A stretch of DNA of 64,000 bases from positions 186,001-250,000 of the forward strand of contig NZ_JAVLVT010000005.1 in assembly GCF_031628175.1 (NCBI RefSeq), in the 5' to 3' direction. The notes beneath the pieces were generated by a model. It was not told the origin of the DNA. It made no database searches and worked only from the letters and a program-made list of their open reading frames with translations. This document shows, piece after piece, positions 17,221 through 28,259 of the stretch (positions are counted from its first letter, which is position 1; every line of letters begins with the position of its first letter). The DNA is from Lipingzhangella_A rawalii. Lineage in GTDB: Bacteria; Actinomycetota; Actinomycetes; Streptosporangiales; Streptosporangiaceae. A program made the translations under genes and the position numbers.

Positions 17221-17282
17221 CTTTCGTTCCGCCCCACACAACAAAGAAGACCTCCCGCATGCCGGGAGGCCCAGAACGAAAG
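17221..17282 (-). terminator. Intrinsic terminator of the mgtE riboswitch, enclosed by a 9-bp stem
   Basis: Read on the minus strand, CCTCCCG...CGGGAGG (17251-17269) is followed by a T-rich tail (17238-17250), a textbook intrinsic terminator. A second perfect inverted repeat, CTTTCGTTC/GAACGAAAG (17221-17229 and 17274-17282), encloses it. The hairpin lies downstream of the M-box and upstream of mgtE. Confidence 0.85.
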
Positions 17283-17330
17283 TCTCGCACCACAGTGCGG
17301 TATGGCACCGAATGGGGATGATCCGGTGCG

Positions 17331-17492
17331 CTCCCAACGTCCGTGCTTCAGCACTGCGCTGCTAGGAGGTCACGACCTCCGGCCCGCATTAGGCCAAGCC
17401 TTGATTCGACAGGGCCTGTTCAACCCATGGGGGTCTCTCGACCTTTCTGGGCAGCGGACACATACAACACGCAGGAGCCTCGCCTAACGGGA
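17331..17492 (-). ncRNA. M-box (ykoK) magnesium riboswitch
   Basis: The minus-strand leader of mgtE matches the conserved blocks of the M-box aptamer in order: GTTAGGCGAGGCTCCT, then GCTGCCCAGAAA, GTCGAGAGAC, CCCATGGGTTGAACAG, CTAATGC and CAGTGCTGAAGCAC. High Mg2+ compacts this aptamer; here that should favour the intrinsic terminator at 17251-17269 and stop mgtE transcription. The boundaries are approximate. The call rests on recognition of these blocks and on the downstream gene. Confidence 0.93.
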
Positions 17493-17680
17493 AACCTGTT
17501 GTGAATGTAACCGTCGTCGATTGTATCGACACGTACCGTCGGGAATCAACTCACGCCCGGACACGGTGGGTCCAAGCGGGCCGGGGCGACGGCGCGTTCA
17601 CCCCATCGTTCCGCCCGCCGCCGCTGGTGCTCCCCGCCCCGGCCAGCGGCCCGCGGCGCGGTCGACGGGGAGCACCCAGC
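17493..17680. promoter_or_regulatory. Promoter region of the mgtE transcript
   Basis: About 190 bases between the riboswitch and the end of cobIJ. It should hold the mgtE promoter; the A/T-richer part is about 17490-17550. A small inverted repeat GTCGAT-TGT-ATCGAC occurs at 17516-17530. No gene is seen. Confidence 0.45.
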
Positions 17681-19273
17681 TCATTCGGAGGCCGGGTAGC
17701 GCCGCGGGGTCCACACCACGGTGTGTCCATTGCCACGCTCGGTCACCTGGGTGGTGGACGATCCGACCAGCAACAGACAGCGCATGTCCACGGCCTGCGG
17801 ATCCAGCTCGGCCAGGGTGGTGATCTGGATGTCCTCCTGCGCCCCGCCGACGTCTCGCGCCCGAACCACGGGGGTGTGTCCGGGCCGGTGTTCCAGCAGC
17901 AGGTCCCGAGCCGCCTCCACCTGCCAGGTGCGGCTGCGCGAGGCCGGATTGTAGATGGCCAGAACGAGATCGGCCGCGGCGGTGGCCCGCAGCCGCGACT
18001 CGATCACGTCCCAGGGCTTGAGCCGGTCGGACAGCGACAGCACGCAGAAGTCGTGCCCGAGCGGGGCCCCGGCCCGTGCGGCGGCGGCCTGGGCCGCGGT
18101 GAGCCCCGGAAGCACCTCCACCGGCACGTCCTTGAACCGCGGTTCGGCGGCGACCTCCAGGACCGCGGCGGCCATCGCGAACACCCCCGGATCGCCCGAG
18201 GACACCACGGCCACCCGCGCCCCGGCGGCCGCGAGCTCCAGCGCGGCGGCCGCGCGTTCACTCTCCACCTGGTTGCCGGAGGCGTGCCGACGCTGGCCCG
18301 GCCACAGCTGCACCCGATCCAGGTAGGGGCCGTAGCCCACCAGATCCTCGGCGTCGGCCAGCGCGTCCCGGGCCTCGGGGGTCATCCAGGCACGGCCGGC
18401 GGGGCCGAGGCCGACCACCGTCACCGAACCGCGCGCCTCCATGGCCTGCGCCGCAGTGTGGGGATGAGCGGTCGCGATCTGCTGGGCGGACGGACTGGGC
18501 ACCATCGCCAGGGAGAAGTAGGGGACCCGCTCGTCGTCCACCTCGGCGAGCGGCGCTACCCGCTGCCGCTGGGTGGTCGCCCGCTCCACGTACCACGCCT
18601 CGTCGAGCTTGCCCGCCCGCTCCAGGGCACTGCGCACCTGTGGAAAGGTCCGGCCGAGTTTCATGATCACCGTGGCGTCGGCCGAGGAGACCCGGTCGGC
18701 CAGTTCCTCGTCCGGCAACGTCCCGGACAGCACGGTCAAGGTCTCGTCATGCTGGGCCAAGGGGCGGCCCAGCGCGGCCGAGGCGCCGCTCACAGCGGTC
18801 ACCCCGGGCACCACCTCCGCCCGGAACCGGTGCGCCAACCGCTGGTGCATGTGCATATAGGAGCTGTAGAACAGGGGGTCTCCGGCGGCCAGCACCACCA
18901 CGTCCCGTCCCGCCTCCAGGTGCGCGGCAAGCTGCTCGGCGGCCTCGGCGTAGAACTCGGCCATCGCCGCGGTGTAGCCACCCGGATGGTCCGTGCCCTC
19001 GGTGGTGACCGGGTACACGAGGTGTTCCTCGATCTGGTCTCCGCGCAGGTACGGTTCGGCGACGGACCGCGCGATGCTGCGCCCGTGCTGGGCACTGTGG
19101 TAGGCGACCACGTCCGCGGAACCGATCAGTCGCGCCGCCTTGACCGTCACCAGCTCGGGGTCGCCGGGCCCCAGGCCCACGCCCCACAGCCGTCCCGTTC
19201 CGCGGGGCGCACCCTCCGGAGACGGATGCTCGGGGTAAGCGCCGTTGTCCGCACTCGTGGACTGTGTATCCAT
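17681..19273 (-). CDS. cobIJ: Fused precorrin-2 C20-methyltransferase / precorrin-3B C17-methyltransferase
   Basis: A 530-residue fusion of two tetrapyrrole methylases, as in the CobIJ protein of mycobacteria and other actinomycetes. The CobI half (about 28-260) has WGVGLGPGDPELVTVKAA and LAAGDPLFYSSY and makes precorrin-3A; the CobJ half (about 280-520) has VTVVGLGPAGRAWMTP and VVSSGDPGVFAM and carries out C17 methylation with ring contraction. The ATG at 19273 follows GGTGGAG and lies five bases after the cobH stop. It ends the operon cobG-cobH-cobIJ, which supplies the early corrin steps. Confidence 0.94.
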   Translation of the reverse strand: MDTQSTSADNGAYPEHPSPEGAPRGTGRLWGVGLGPGDPELVTVKAARLIGSADVVAYHSAQHGRSIARSVAEPYLRGDQIEEHLVYPVTTEGTDHPGGYTAAMAEFYAEAAEQLAAHLEAGRDVVVLAAGDPLFYSSYMHMHQRLAHRFRAEVVPGVTAVSGASAALGRPLAQHDETLTVLSGTLPDEELADRVSSADATVIMKLGRTFPQVRSALERAGKLDEAWYVERATTQRQRVAPLAEVDDERVPYFSLAMVPSPSAQQIATAHPHTAAQAMEARGSVTVVGLGPAGRAWMTPEARDALADAEDLVGYGPYLDRVQLWPGQRRHASGNQVESERAAAALELAAAGARVAVVSSGDPGVFAMAAAVLEVAAEPRFKDVPVEVLPGLTAAQAAAARAGAPLGHDFCVLSLSDRLKPWDVIESRLRATAAADLVLAIYNPASRSRTWQVEAARDLLLEHRPGHTPVVRARDVGGAQEDIQITTLAELDPQAVDMRCLLLVGSSTTQVTERGNGHTVVWTPRRYPASE

Positions 19274-19278
19274 TGCCT

Positions 19279-19902
19279 CTACTCCACCTCGCTCGCCAGG
19301 GCATTGAGGGCGGCCGAAGCCATGGCGCTGCCACCGCGCCGGCCGTGGACGACGAGGTACTCGGCGCCCTTCGGGTCCGCAGCCAGGGCTTCCTTCGACT
19401 CCGCGGCGCCGATGAAGCCGACGGGAATCCCAAGAATCGCCGCTGGGGGCGGTGCACCCGCCGCCAACAGTTCCAGGAGTCGGAACAGGGCCGTGGGCGC
19501 GTTGCCGACCGCGACCACCGCGCCGGCCAGTCGTTCGCCCCACAGGTCCACCGCGGCGGCACTGCGGGTGGTGCCCAGCCGCTGGGCGAGTTCGGGTACG
19601 GACGGATCATCCAGCGTGCACAGCACCTCGTTATCGGCGGGCAGGCGCGCACGCGTCACACCCGCGGCCACCATCTGGGCGTCGCACAGGATGGGTGCCC
19701 CATCCCGCAAGGCGTGACGGGCCCGGTCCACCACCTTCGGTGAGTACGCCACATCGGTGGGCAGGTCGACCATGCCGCAGGCGTGGATCATGCGTACCAC
19801 CACCTGGGCGACGTCGGCGGGCAGCCGCTCCAGCGGTGCCTCGGCGCGGATCGTGGCGAAGGAACGCCGGTAGATCTCCGCGCCTTCGCGAATGTAGTCC
19901 AT
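19279..19902 (-). CDS. cobH: Precorrin-8X methylmutase
   Basis: A 207-residue enzyme that moves the C11 methyl to C12, turning precorrin-8 into hydrogenobyrinate. The family start MDYIREGAEIYRRSFATIRAE and the catalytic His (H40 in MIHACGMVDLP) are present, as is the C-terminal GRRGGSAMASAALNAL motif. Its ATG shares one base with the cobG stop (TGATG), and cobIJ follows directly. Length is normal. Product identity (cobalt-free) fits the rest of the aerobic-type set. Confidence 0.94.
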   Translation of the reverse strand: MDYIREGAEIYRRSFATIRAEAPLERLPADVAQVVVRMIHACGMVDLPTDVAYSPKVVDRARHALRDGAPILCDAQMVAAGVTRARLPADNEVLCTLDDPSVPELAQRLGTTRSAAAVDLWGERLAGAVVAVGNAPTALFRLLELLAAGAPPPAAILGIPVGFIGAAESKEALAADPKGAEYLVVHGRRGGSAMASAALNALASEVE

Positions 19903-21320
19903 CACTGGCTGTCCAAGGCTTGGGCCACGCGCGCGGGCGCGTCTCCAGCGGAGACGCCCGAGTCGGTGGCGTCGATCTGGTAGGTGTCGGTGGCGGTCGC
20001 CACAACCGCCGTATGGGGCGTACTCGGGGATCCGCAGCGCCGGGAGCAGCCGACCCAGTGCACCCGGGTGCGGGTGTCCGGATCGGTGCGGAGCCGCACG
20101 AAACGGGTGGCATCCGCGCGTACGTCGGTCAGGGACTTGGCGCATCCGGAGATCCCGGCGCACGCGGAGACCCCGTGCCAGGGCGACTCCGGATCCACCA
20201 CCAGCCCGGCCTCCCGAAGACGCTCTTCCGCCCCGACGGCCGGGCCGGGCAGCACTATGTCCCGCCACGGGGTGACCACGAGGCTCCGTGCGTGGTGGTC
20301 CCCGGTGCGATCCCCCGGTTCCACGTCGGTCGCCCCCGAATCGCCGCTATCGCCGGGGGCTCCGGTGGTGTCTGCAAGCTCCGCACGTTCGGTCAGGTCG
20401 GCGAGGTCGGCGAGTCGGTGTGCCTGGGTCGCGGTCAGCCGGCCCAGGGGCGGGGTGATCACCCGTGCCGTCACCGTCGAGCGTGGGTTCGGATCACCGT
20501 CGCTGCCAGCAGAAGCCCGGCTCGTCTGGGACGCGCCGGAGCGCAGGACCGTCCCAACGGTGGGCGGAGCCGCCGGGGAGGGCAGGGCGCCCTCCCCGGG
20601 CGTGGGCCGGTGATCCAGGCGCGCCACCGTCGGAACCGCGGCGCGTACGGCCGCGGCGAGGGCATCCGCCCCGCCCGGGAGGTCCCGGAGGCGCCAAACA
20701 CCCGGGTCCCCACCACGCAGCCGCAGGAACTCCACCGCCGCTGTGACGAGCACCCCACAGGCCTGGGCCGCCGTGGGGCGCAGTCCCGTGTCCTGTCCGC
20801 AGAAGGTGAGAGCCCCCCGCGCCGGGTCGATGGCGCACCAGGACACGTCGGCGCGCAGCCCCAGAATGTCCCCGCGCCCATCGTCCAGACCGAAGAGGAA
20901 GCGCCCGCCCAGTTCGGACAACTCCGGCCGCGCGCACAGGCGTTGGTCCAGCTCGTGCACCAGGGGGGACAGATCCACCTGCCCCGCGGCGTCCAGCCCG
21001 GACAACGGGCTGGCCACGATGTTGCGTGCGCGCTCGTGCGTGACCGAGGGCAACATGCCCGCACTGCGCAGGACCTCGGCGAGACGTCCCAGCACCGCGG
21101 TGTCCAGGCCACGCAGCTGGATATTGCCCCGGCCGGTGATATCCAGACGACCATTGCCCCAGCGCGACGCGGAGTCGCTGAGGGCGCGCAGGCCCTGCGG
21201 GCTGATGCGTCCCCCCGGCAGGCGGATGCGCACGAGTGCACCGTCGGCCGCGTGGTGCGGTCGCAGCGCCCCCGGACAGGCGTCTGGGCGTGCCGCAACG
21301 GCACCAGTTAAGTCGGACAT
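19902..21320 (-). CDS. cobG: Precorrin-3B synthase (oxygen-dependent)
   Basis: A 472-residue sulfite/nitrite-reductase-like protein that hydroxylates precorrin-3A with O2, preparing the ring for contraction. Two ferredoxin-like half-domains (DGALVRIRLPGGRISPQGLR near the start and ARVITPPLGRLTATQ near 285) flank the middle, and the 4Fe-4S ligands lie at the C-terminus in CAGISGCAKS and GCSRRCG. Start at ATG 21320 with AGGA upstream. A low-complexity linker (about 245-280) separates the halves. Its presence marks the pathway as the aerobic type. It is divergent from cobN. Confidence 0.93.
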   Translation of the reverse strand: MSDLTGAVAARPDACPGALRPHHAADGALVRIRLPGGRISPQGLRALSDSASRWGNGRLDITGRGNIQLRGLDTAVLGRLAEVLRSAGMLPSVTHERARNIVASPLSGLDAAGQVDLSPLVHELDQRLCARPELSELGGRFLFGLDDGRGDILGLRADVSWCAIDPARGALTFCGQDTGLRPTAAQACGVLVTAAVEFLRLRGGDPGVWRLRDLPGGADALAAAVRAAVPTVARLDHRPTPGEGALPSPAAPPTVGTVLRSGASQTSRASAGSDGDPNPRSTVTARVITPPLGRLTATQAHRLADLADLTERAELADTTGAPGDSGDSGATDVEPGDRTGDHHARSLVVTPWRDIVLPGPAVGAEERLREAGLVVDPESPWHGVSACAGISGCAKSLTDVRADATRFVRLRTDPDTRTRVHWVGCSRRCGSPSTPHTAVVATATDTYQIDATDSGVSAGDAPARVAQALDSQ

Positions 21321-21562
21321 TTTTCCTATCGTAGGTGACCTGCGATGCCGCCCCGCAGACGGGCCCGTTCCCGGACCGGGCCCGCCCCGAGAGCGGCCCC
21401 GTGGCGACACTATCCCGAACACCGCGCCCAGAGTGGGCAATGCCACGACATGTGCCGTCCAGGGTCCTGAATTCGGCCAGATCTTGGGTTCCCGCTAGGG
21501 TGGCGAGCGCAGTCCACGACAGTGAACCGTAGCGAACCGAAGCATCACGGGGGGGCACCAGC
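21321..21562. promoter_or_regulatory. Divergent region between cobG and cobN
   Basis: Carries the promoters of cobG-cobH-cobIJ (minus) and cobN (plus). A stem GGGCCCG...CGGGCCC lies near 21361-21384 and a short direct repeat GAACCG near 21525-21540. No cobalamin riboswitch box is visible on either strand. Confidence 0.4.
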
Positions 21563-25270
<3,708 letters not shown>

Positions 25271-25315
25271 ACGTGCACGTGCCGCGGCCCCGGGAGCCGG
25301 AAACCGGCGTCGGGC

Positions 25316-25342
25316 GGTGCGGGCGGGGCCGGATGCCGCACC
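25316..25342. terminator. Stem-loop between cobN and the PPOX gene
   Basis: Inverted repeat GGTGCGG/CCGCACC around a 13-base GC-rich loop in an 86-base convergent gap. Placement is good, but the arms are short. Confidence 0.5.
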
Positions 25343-25356
25343 AACGGGGCCGTGGC

Positions 25357-25764
25357 CTACACCGTGCCCAAGACCCGGATCACGGCAATCTCCAGGACCA
25401 CGCGCCGCGGGTTCTCCCGCGGCGTGCGGTAGCGCTCGGCGTAGCGTCGCTCCGCCTCGGCCACACTCTCTGGGTCGGTGCGTACCACGGCCCGCCCTTC
25501 CAGGGTCGACCAGCGTCGTCCGTCCACCTGGCAGACCGCCACGTGGGCGCCCGCCTCCCCGGCCGCGAGTACGTTGCGTGCCTTGCGGGACGCGGCCGAG
25601 GTAATCACCCGGACGATGGCACGGTCCAGGTCGAGTGTGGCCCCCACCGGAACCACGTGTGGTCTCCCGTTCGGGCGGAGGGTCGTCACCGTGCACAGGT
25701 GCCGTTCGGCCCAGAACGTTGCGAAGTCCGGGCCCCGCGCGTGCAGCTGGACTGGCCCGCTCAC
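25357..25764 (-). CDS. PPOX-class flavin/F420-dependent oxidoreductase
   Basis: A 135-residue split-barrel protein of the pyridoxamine-phosphate-oxidase-like superfamily, the group that binds FMN or coenzyme F420 in actinobacteria. Visible are TVTTLRPNGRPHVVPVGATL in the first strands and the conserved SRKARNV and GRRWSTLEGRAVV elements. The GTG start overlaps the stop of the upstream thioredoxin-like gene (GTGA). Substrate unknown. Its linkage to cbiD raises the possibility of a redox role in corrinoid metabolism, but there is no direct evidence in the sequence. Confidence 0.8.
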   Translation of the reverse strand: MSGPVQLHARGPDFATFWAERHLCTVTTLRPNGRPHVVPVGATLDLDRAIVRVITSAASRKARNVLAAGEAGAHVAVCQVDGRRWSTLEGRAVVRTDPESVAEAERRYAERYRTPRENPRRVVLEIAVIRVLGTV

Positions 25765-26063
25765 GAGCTCGCCCCGGTGGCGCGGCCGTTGCGGTCGGTG
25801 TGGCCCAGCTCGCGGTCCGGTGCCACCCGGTCCCGCACCCGGCGTTTGAGTTCGGGAATATCGGGAAACGCGCCCTGGGTGGCGCGGGACCACAGCACCT
25901 CCGATCCCAGACGAATCTCGAAGATCCCTCCGGACCCGGGAACCAGCGCCACCTCCCCGAGCTCCGCGGAGAACGTGGTCAGCAGTTCCTGTGCCGTCCA
26001 TGCGGCGCGCAACAGCCACCGGCACTGGGTGCAGTACTCGATCTCCACGCGTGGTTCAGGCAT
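25761..26063 (-). CDS. Rdx/SelW-like thioredoxin-fold protein
   Basis: A 100-residue protein of the Rdx (selenoprotein W/T/H-like) family: an N-terminal CxxC in YCTQCRWLLRAAW (C11, C14) and the family strand GGIFEIRLGSEVLWSR. Both redox positions are cysteine; there is no in-frame TGA, so it is not a selenoprotein. Cytoplasmic, with a probable thiol-redox role and unknown partner. ATG at 26063 with GGAGGAG six bases upstream. It overlaps the end of cbiD by eight bases and the start of the PPOX gene by four, so the three are co-translated. Confidence 0.82.
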   Translation of the reverse strand: MPEPRVEIEYCTQCRWLLRAAWTAQELLTTFSAELGEVALVPGSGGIFEIRLGSEVLWSRATQGAFPDIPELKRRVRDRVAPDRELGHTDRNGRATGASS

Positions 26064-27165
26064 GCTCGTCTCCTCCGGTGTTCGGGCGGGGTGCGCGGCC
26101 GACGATGGTACCGGCCCGGTCGATGACCAGGATGTCCACCTCCACCGCTGCACCACGTAGTACGTCCACGGCCACCCCGCGGGCGGTGTCGGCCACCACA
26201 TCGCCGAGCGGAACCCCGGCCTGCTCGCACAGGCGCAGTGCCCCCAGGGCGGTGTTGGTGTCGTCCTCGCGGAGCCGGTGTGCCAGCTCCGGTGGTGCAC
26301 CCGCCTGGGTGGCGAGTTGGGCCAGGTGGGACAGGTCCACCTGGGAGCGTCCCGAATGCAGATCAAGATGGCCCGCCGCCAGCTTGGCGAGCTTACCGAT
26401 TCCCCCCGCGATCGTGAGACGCGGCACCGGGTGTCGGCGTACGTACTTCAGTACCGCGCCGGCGAAGTCCCCCATGTCGAGGAGGGCGTCCTCGGGGAGC
26501 CCGTACAGCTCGGCGGCAACTTGCTCGGAGGTGCTGCCGGTGCATCCGGCCACATGCCGGTATCCGGCGGCACGGGCGACATCCACGCCCCGGCGGATAC
26601 TGTCGATCCAGGCCGAGCACGAGTACGGCACGACCACCCCGGTTGTTCCGAGTATCGACAGGCCACCGAGGATTCCGAGGCGGGGATTCCAGGTGTGGCG
26701 GGCAAGCTCCTCCCCGTCGACCACGCCCACCTCCACCACGACGTCGCCGGGCTGGCCGTGCGCCGTCGCCACCTCCGCCACGGCTTCGCTCATGAGACGG
26801 CGGGGAACCGGGTTGATGGCGGGCTCGCCGACCGCCAGGGGCAGCCCCTGTTTGGTGACGGTTCCCACGCCCGGTCCCGCGCGAAAGACCACCCCCGCGC
26901 CGGGGGTTCCGGGGCGTACGGTGGCACAGATCACGGCCGCGTGCGTGACGTCCGGATCGTCCCCGGCGTCCTTCACCACGGCGGCTCGGGCCCAGTCTTC
27001 GGCCCGTTCCTCCGTGGTCAACGTGAAGGAGGGCTGGTGGCCCCGGGGCAGCGTGATCGACACCGGATCGGGGAACTCGCCGGTGACCAGCGCCGTGTAG
27101 GCGGCCTTGGTTGCTGCCGTGGCACAGGCTCCGGTGGTCCAGCCGTGCCGCAGTGTGTCAGCCAC
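26056..27165 (-). CDS. cbiD: Cobalt-precorrin-5B (C1)-methyltransferase family protein
   Basis: A 369-residue CbiD. The N-terminal signature GWTTGACATAATKAA (about 8-22) is diagnostic, along with GGLSILGTTGVVVPYS and IAGGIGKLAKLAAGHLDL. In the pathway it methylates C1 with loss of the two-carbon fragment, the job done by CobF in the Pseudomonas aerobic route; no cobF is visible here. GTG start at 27165 with AGGGGTG upstream. It leads a three-gene unit with the Rdx-like and PPOX proteins. Confidence 0.93.
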   Translation of the reverse strand: MADTLRHGWTTGACATAATKAAYTALVTGEFPDPVSITLPRGHQPSFTLTTEERAEDWARAAVVKDAGDDPDVTHAAVICATVRPGTPGAGVVFRAGPGVGTVTKQGLPLAVGEPAINPVPRRLMSEAVAEVATAHGQPGDVVVEVGVVDGEELARHTWNPRLGILGGLSILGTTGVVVPYSCSAWIDSIRRGVDVARAAGYRHVAGCTGSTSEQVAAELYGLPEDALLDMGDFAGAVLKYVRRHPVPRLTIAGGIGKLAKLAAGHLDLHSGRSQVDLSHLAQLATQAGAPPELAHRLREDDTNTALGALRLCEQAGVPLGDVVADTARGVAVDVLRGAAVEVDILVIDRAGTIVGRAPRPNTGGDEHA

Positions 27166-27242
27166 ACGTCACCCCTGCCCGGTTGCGCATACCCTCCAGC
27201 ATGCCCAAGCGGAGCCTGTGCCCTGACCAGGGGGGGTGGTTC

Positions 27243-28259
27243 TCAGCTGTGCGGGTGCTCACCCATGGCACGTTCCAGTGCTTCCAGCACGCTGGCGCGG
27301 ACCAGCGTCTGGCATGGCGTGTCCGTGGTGCCCGCCAACCCGGCGGCTGCCTGCACGGTCTCCGCGGACGCCGGCCGGTCGAGGAGCGCATCCTCCACGG
27401 AGCGCAGTCGCAGGGGGACTCGCGCCACCCCGCCCACGGCGACCCGCGCCCACCGGATGGTCGCTGGGGCGCGGGGGCGGGTTCCCTCCTGGTCGGCGGG
27501 GGCGGGGATTCCGAGCCGCACCAGGGTCTCGACCAGGGGCCATTCGGCCGTGCTGCGTCGGGTCAGGCGGTGGTAGGCGGCACACTCCTGCGCCGGGGGT
27601 GCGGGTAGGCGCACCCCGGTGAGGATCTCGTGCGCGGCGAGCTGGTGGTCGTGGGTGGGATCGGTCCCGTCCCCGAGCAGTTCGGGTACGGACCGCTCGC
27701 CTTCCGGATCGACGAGCACGGTCGCGTCGTGCGCCAGGAGCGCCAGCGCGATGGTGGAGGGGTGCGGTGCCACACACGGACCGAGGTTCACCAGCAGGGA
27801 GGAGGCTGCCCCGGCCTCGTGCGCGGGACACTGGTCGGCTCCGGTCTGGTGGCAGTCGAAGTCGGGGCTGCGGTAGTAGGGGCAGCGGTTGCGTTGGAGG
27901 AGGTTGCCGCCGATCGTGGCACGGCTGCGTACCTCCGGGGTCGCGATCTCGGCCACGGCCGCGGCCAGCCCCGGGTAGGACGTGCGGATGTGCGGGTCGC
28001 TGTGGAGCTCGGCGAGCGTGGTCGTGGCCCCCACCCAGGCGGGCTGCCCGTCCCGCGGGGGGTGCAGGCCGCGCAGGTCGGCAATGTCGGCCAGGTCCAC
28101 GAACGGGCCGCTGGCACGGTTGAGGACCTGGCGGGAGGTGGTGTCGATCCCGCCCGCGCGAAACTCCGCGTCGGGGTGGGCGCGACGCGCGTCCCGGGCG
28201 GCGGCCACGGCATCTCCACCCTCGTGTTCGTCCAGTTCCGTGGTTCGCGTTGGGTTCAC
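27243..28259 (-). CDS. Molybdenum hydroxylase FAD-binding subunit
   Basis: A 338-residue CO-dehydrogenase/xanthine-dehydrogenase-type FAD subunit: the FAD loops are in FRAGGIDT (33-40) and RSRATIGGNLLQ (111-122). Three cysteines follow (C126, C136, C144 in NRCPYYR, DFDCHQTG and DQCPAHE), resembling the extra 4Fe-4S site of YagS/HbaD-type subunits. It passes electrons from the molybdenum subunit to NAD+ or another acceptor. The GTG start overlaps the stop of the fused large subunit (GTGA). Substrate is unknown; purine or aldehyde oxidation are both possible. Confidence 0.87.
   Translation of the reverse strand: MNPTRTTELDEHEGGDAVAAARDARRAHPDAEFRAGGIDTTSRQVLNRASGPFVDLADIADLRGLHPPRDGQPAWVGATTTLAELHSDPHIRTSYPGLAAAVAEIATPEVRSRATIGGNLLQRNRCPYYRSPDFDCHQTGADQCPAHEAGAASSLLVNLGPCVAPHPSTIALALLAHDATVLVDPEGERSVPELLGDGTDPTHDHQLAAHEILTGVRLPAPPAQECAAYHRLTRRSTAEWPLVETLVRLGIPAPADQEGTRPRAPATIRWARVAVGGVARVPLRLRSVEDALLDRPASAETVQAAAGLAGTTDTPCQTLVRASVLEALERAMGEHPHS

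Noticed and set aside
17501..19717. 738-codon open frame on the plus strand opposite cobIJ
   Set aside because: Shadow frame; starts inside the mgtE leader and contains no recognisable motif.
25761..26063. Selenoprotein reading of the Rdx-like gene
   Set aside because: Both redox positions are Cys codons and no in-frame TGA occurs before the natural stop.
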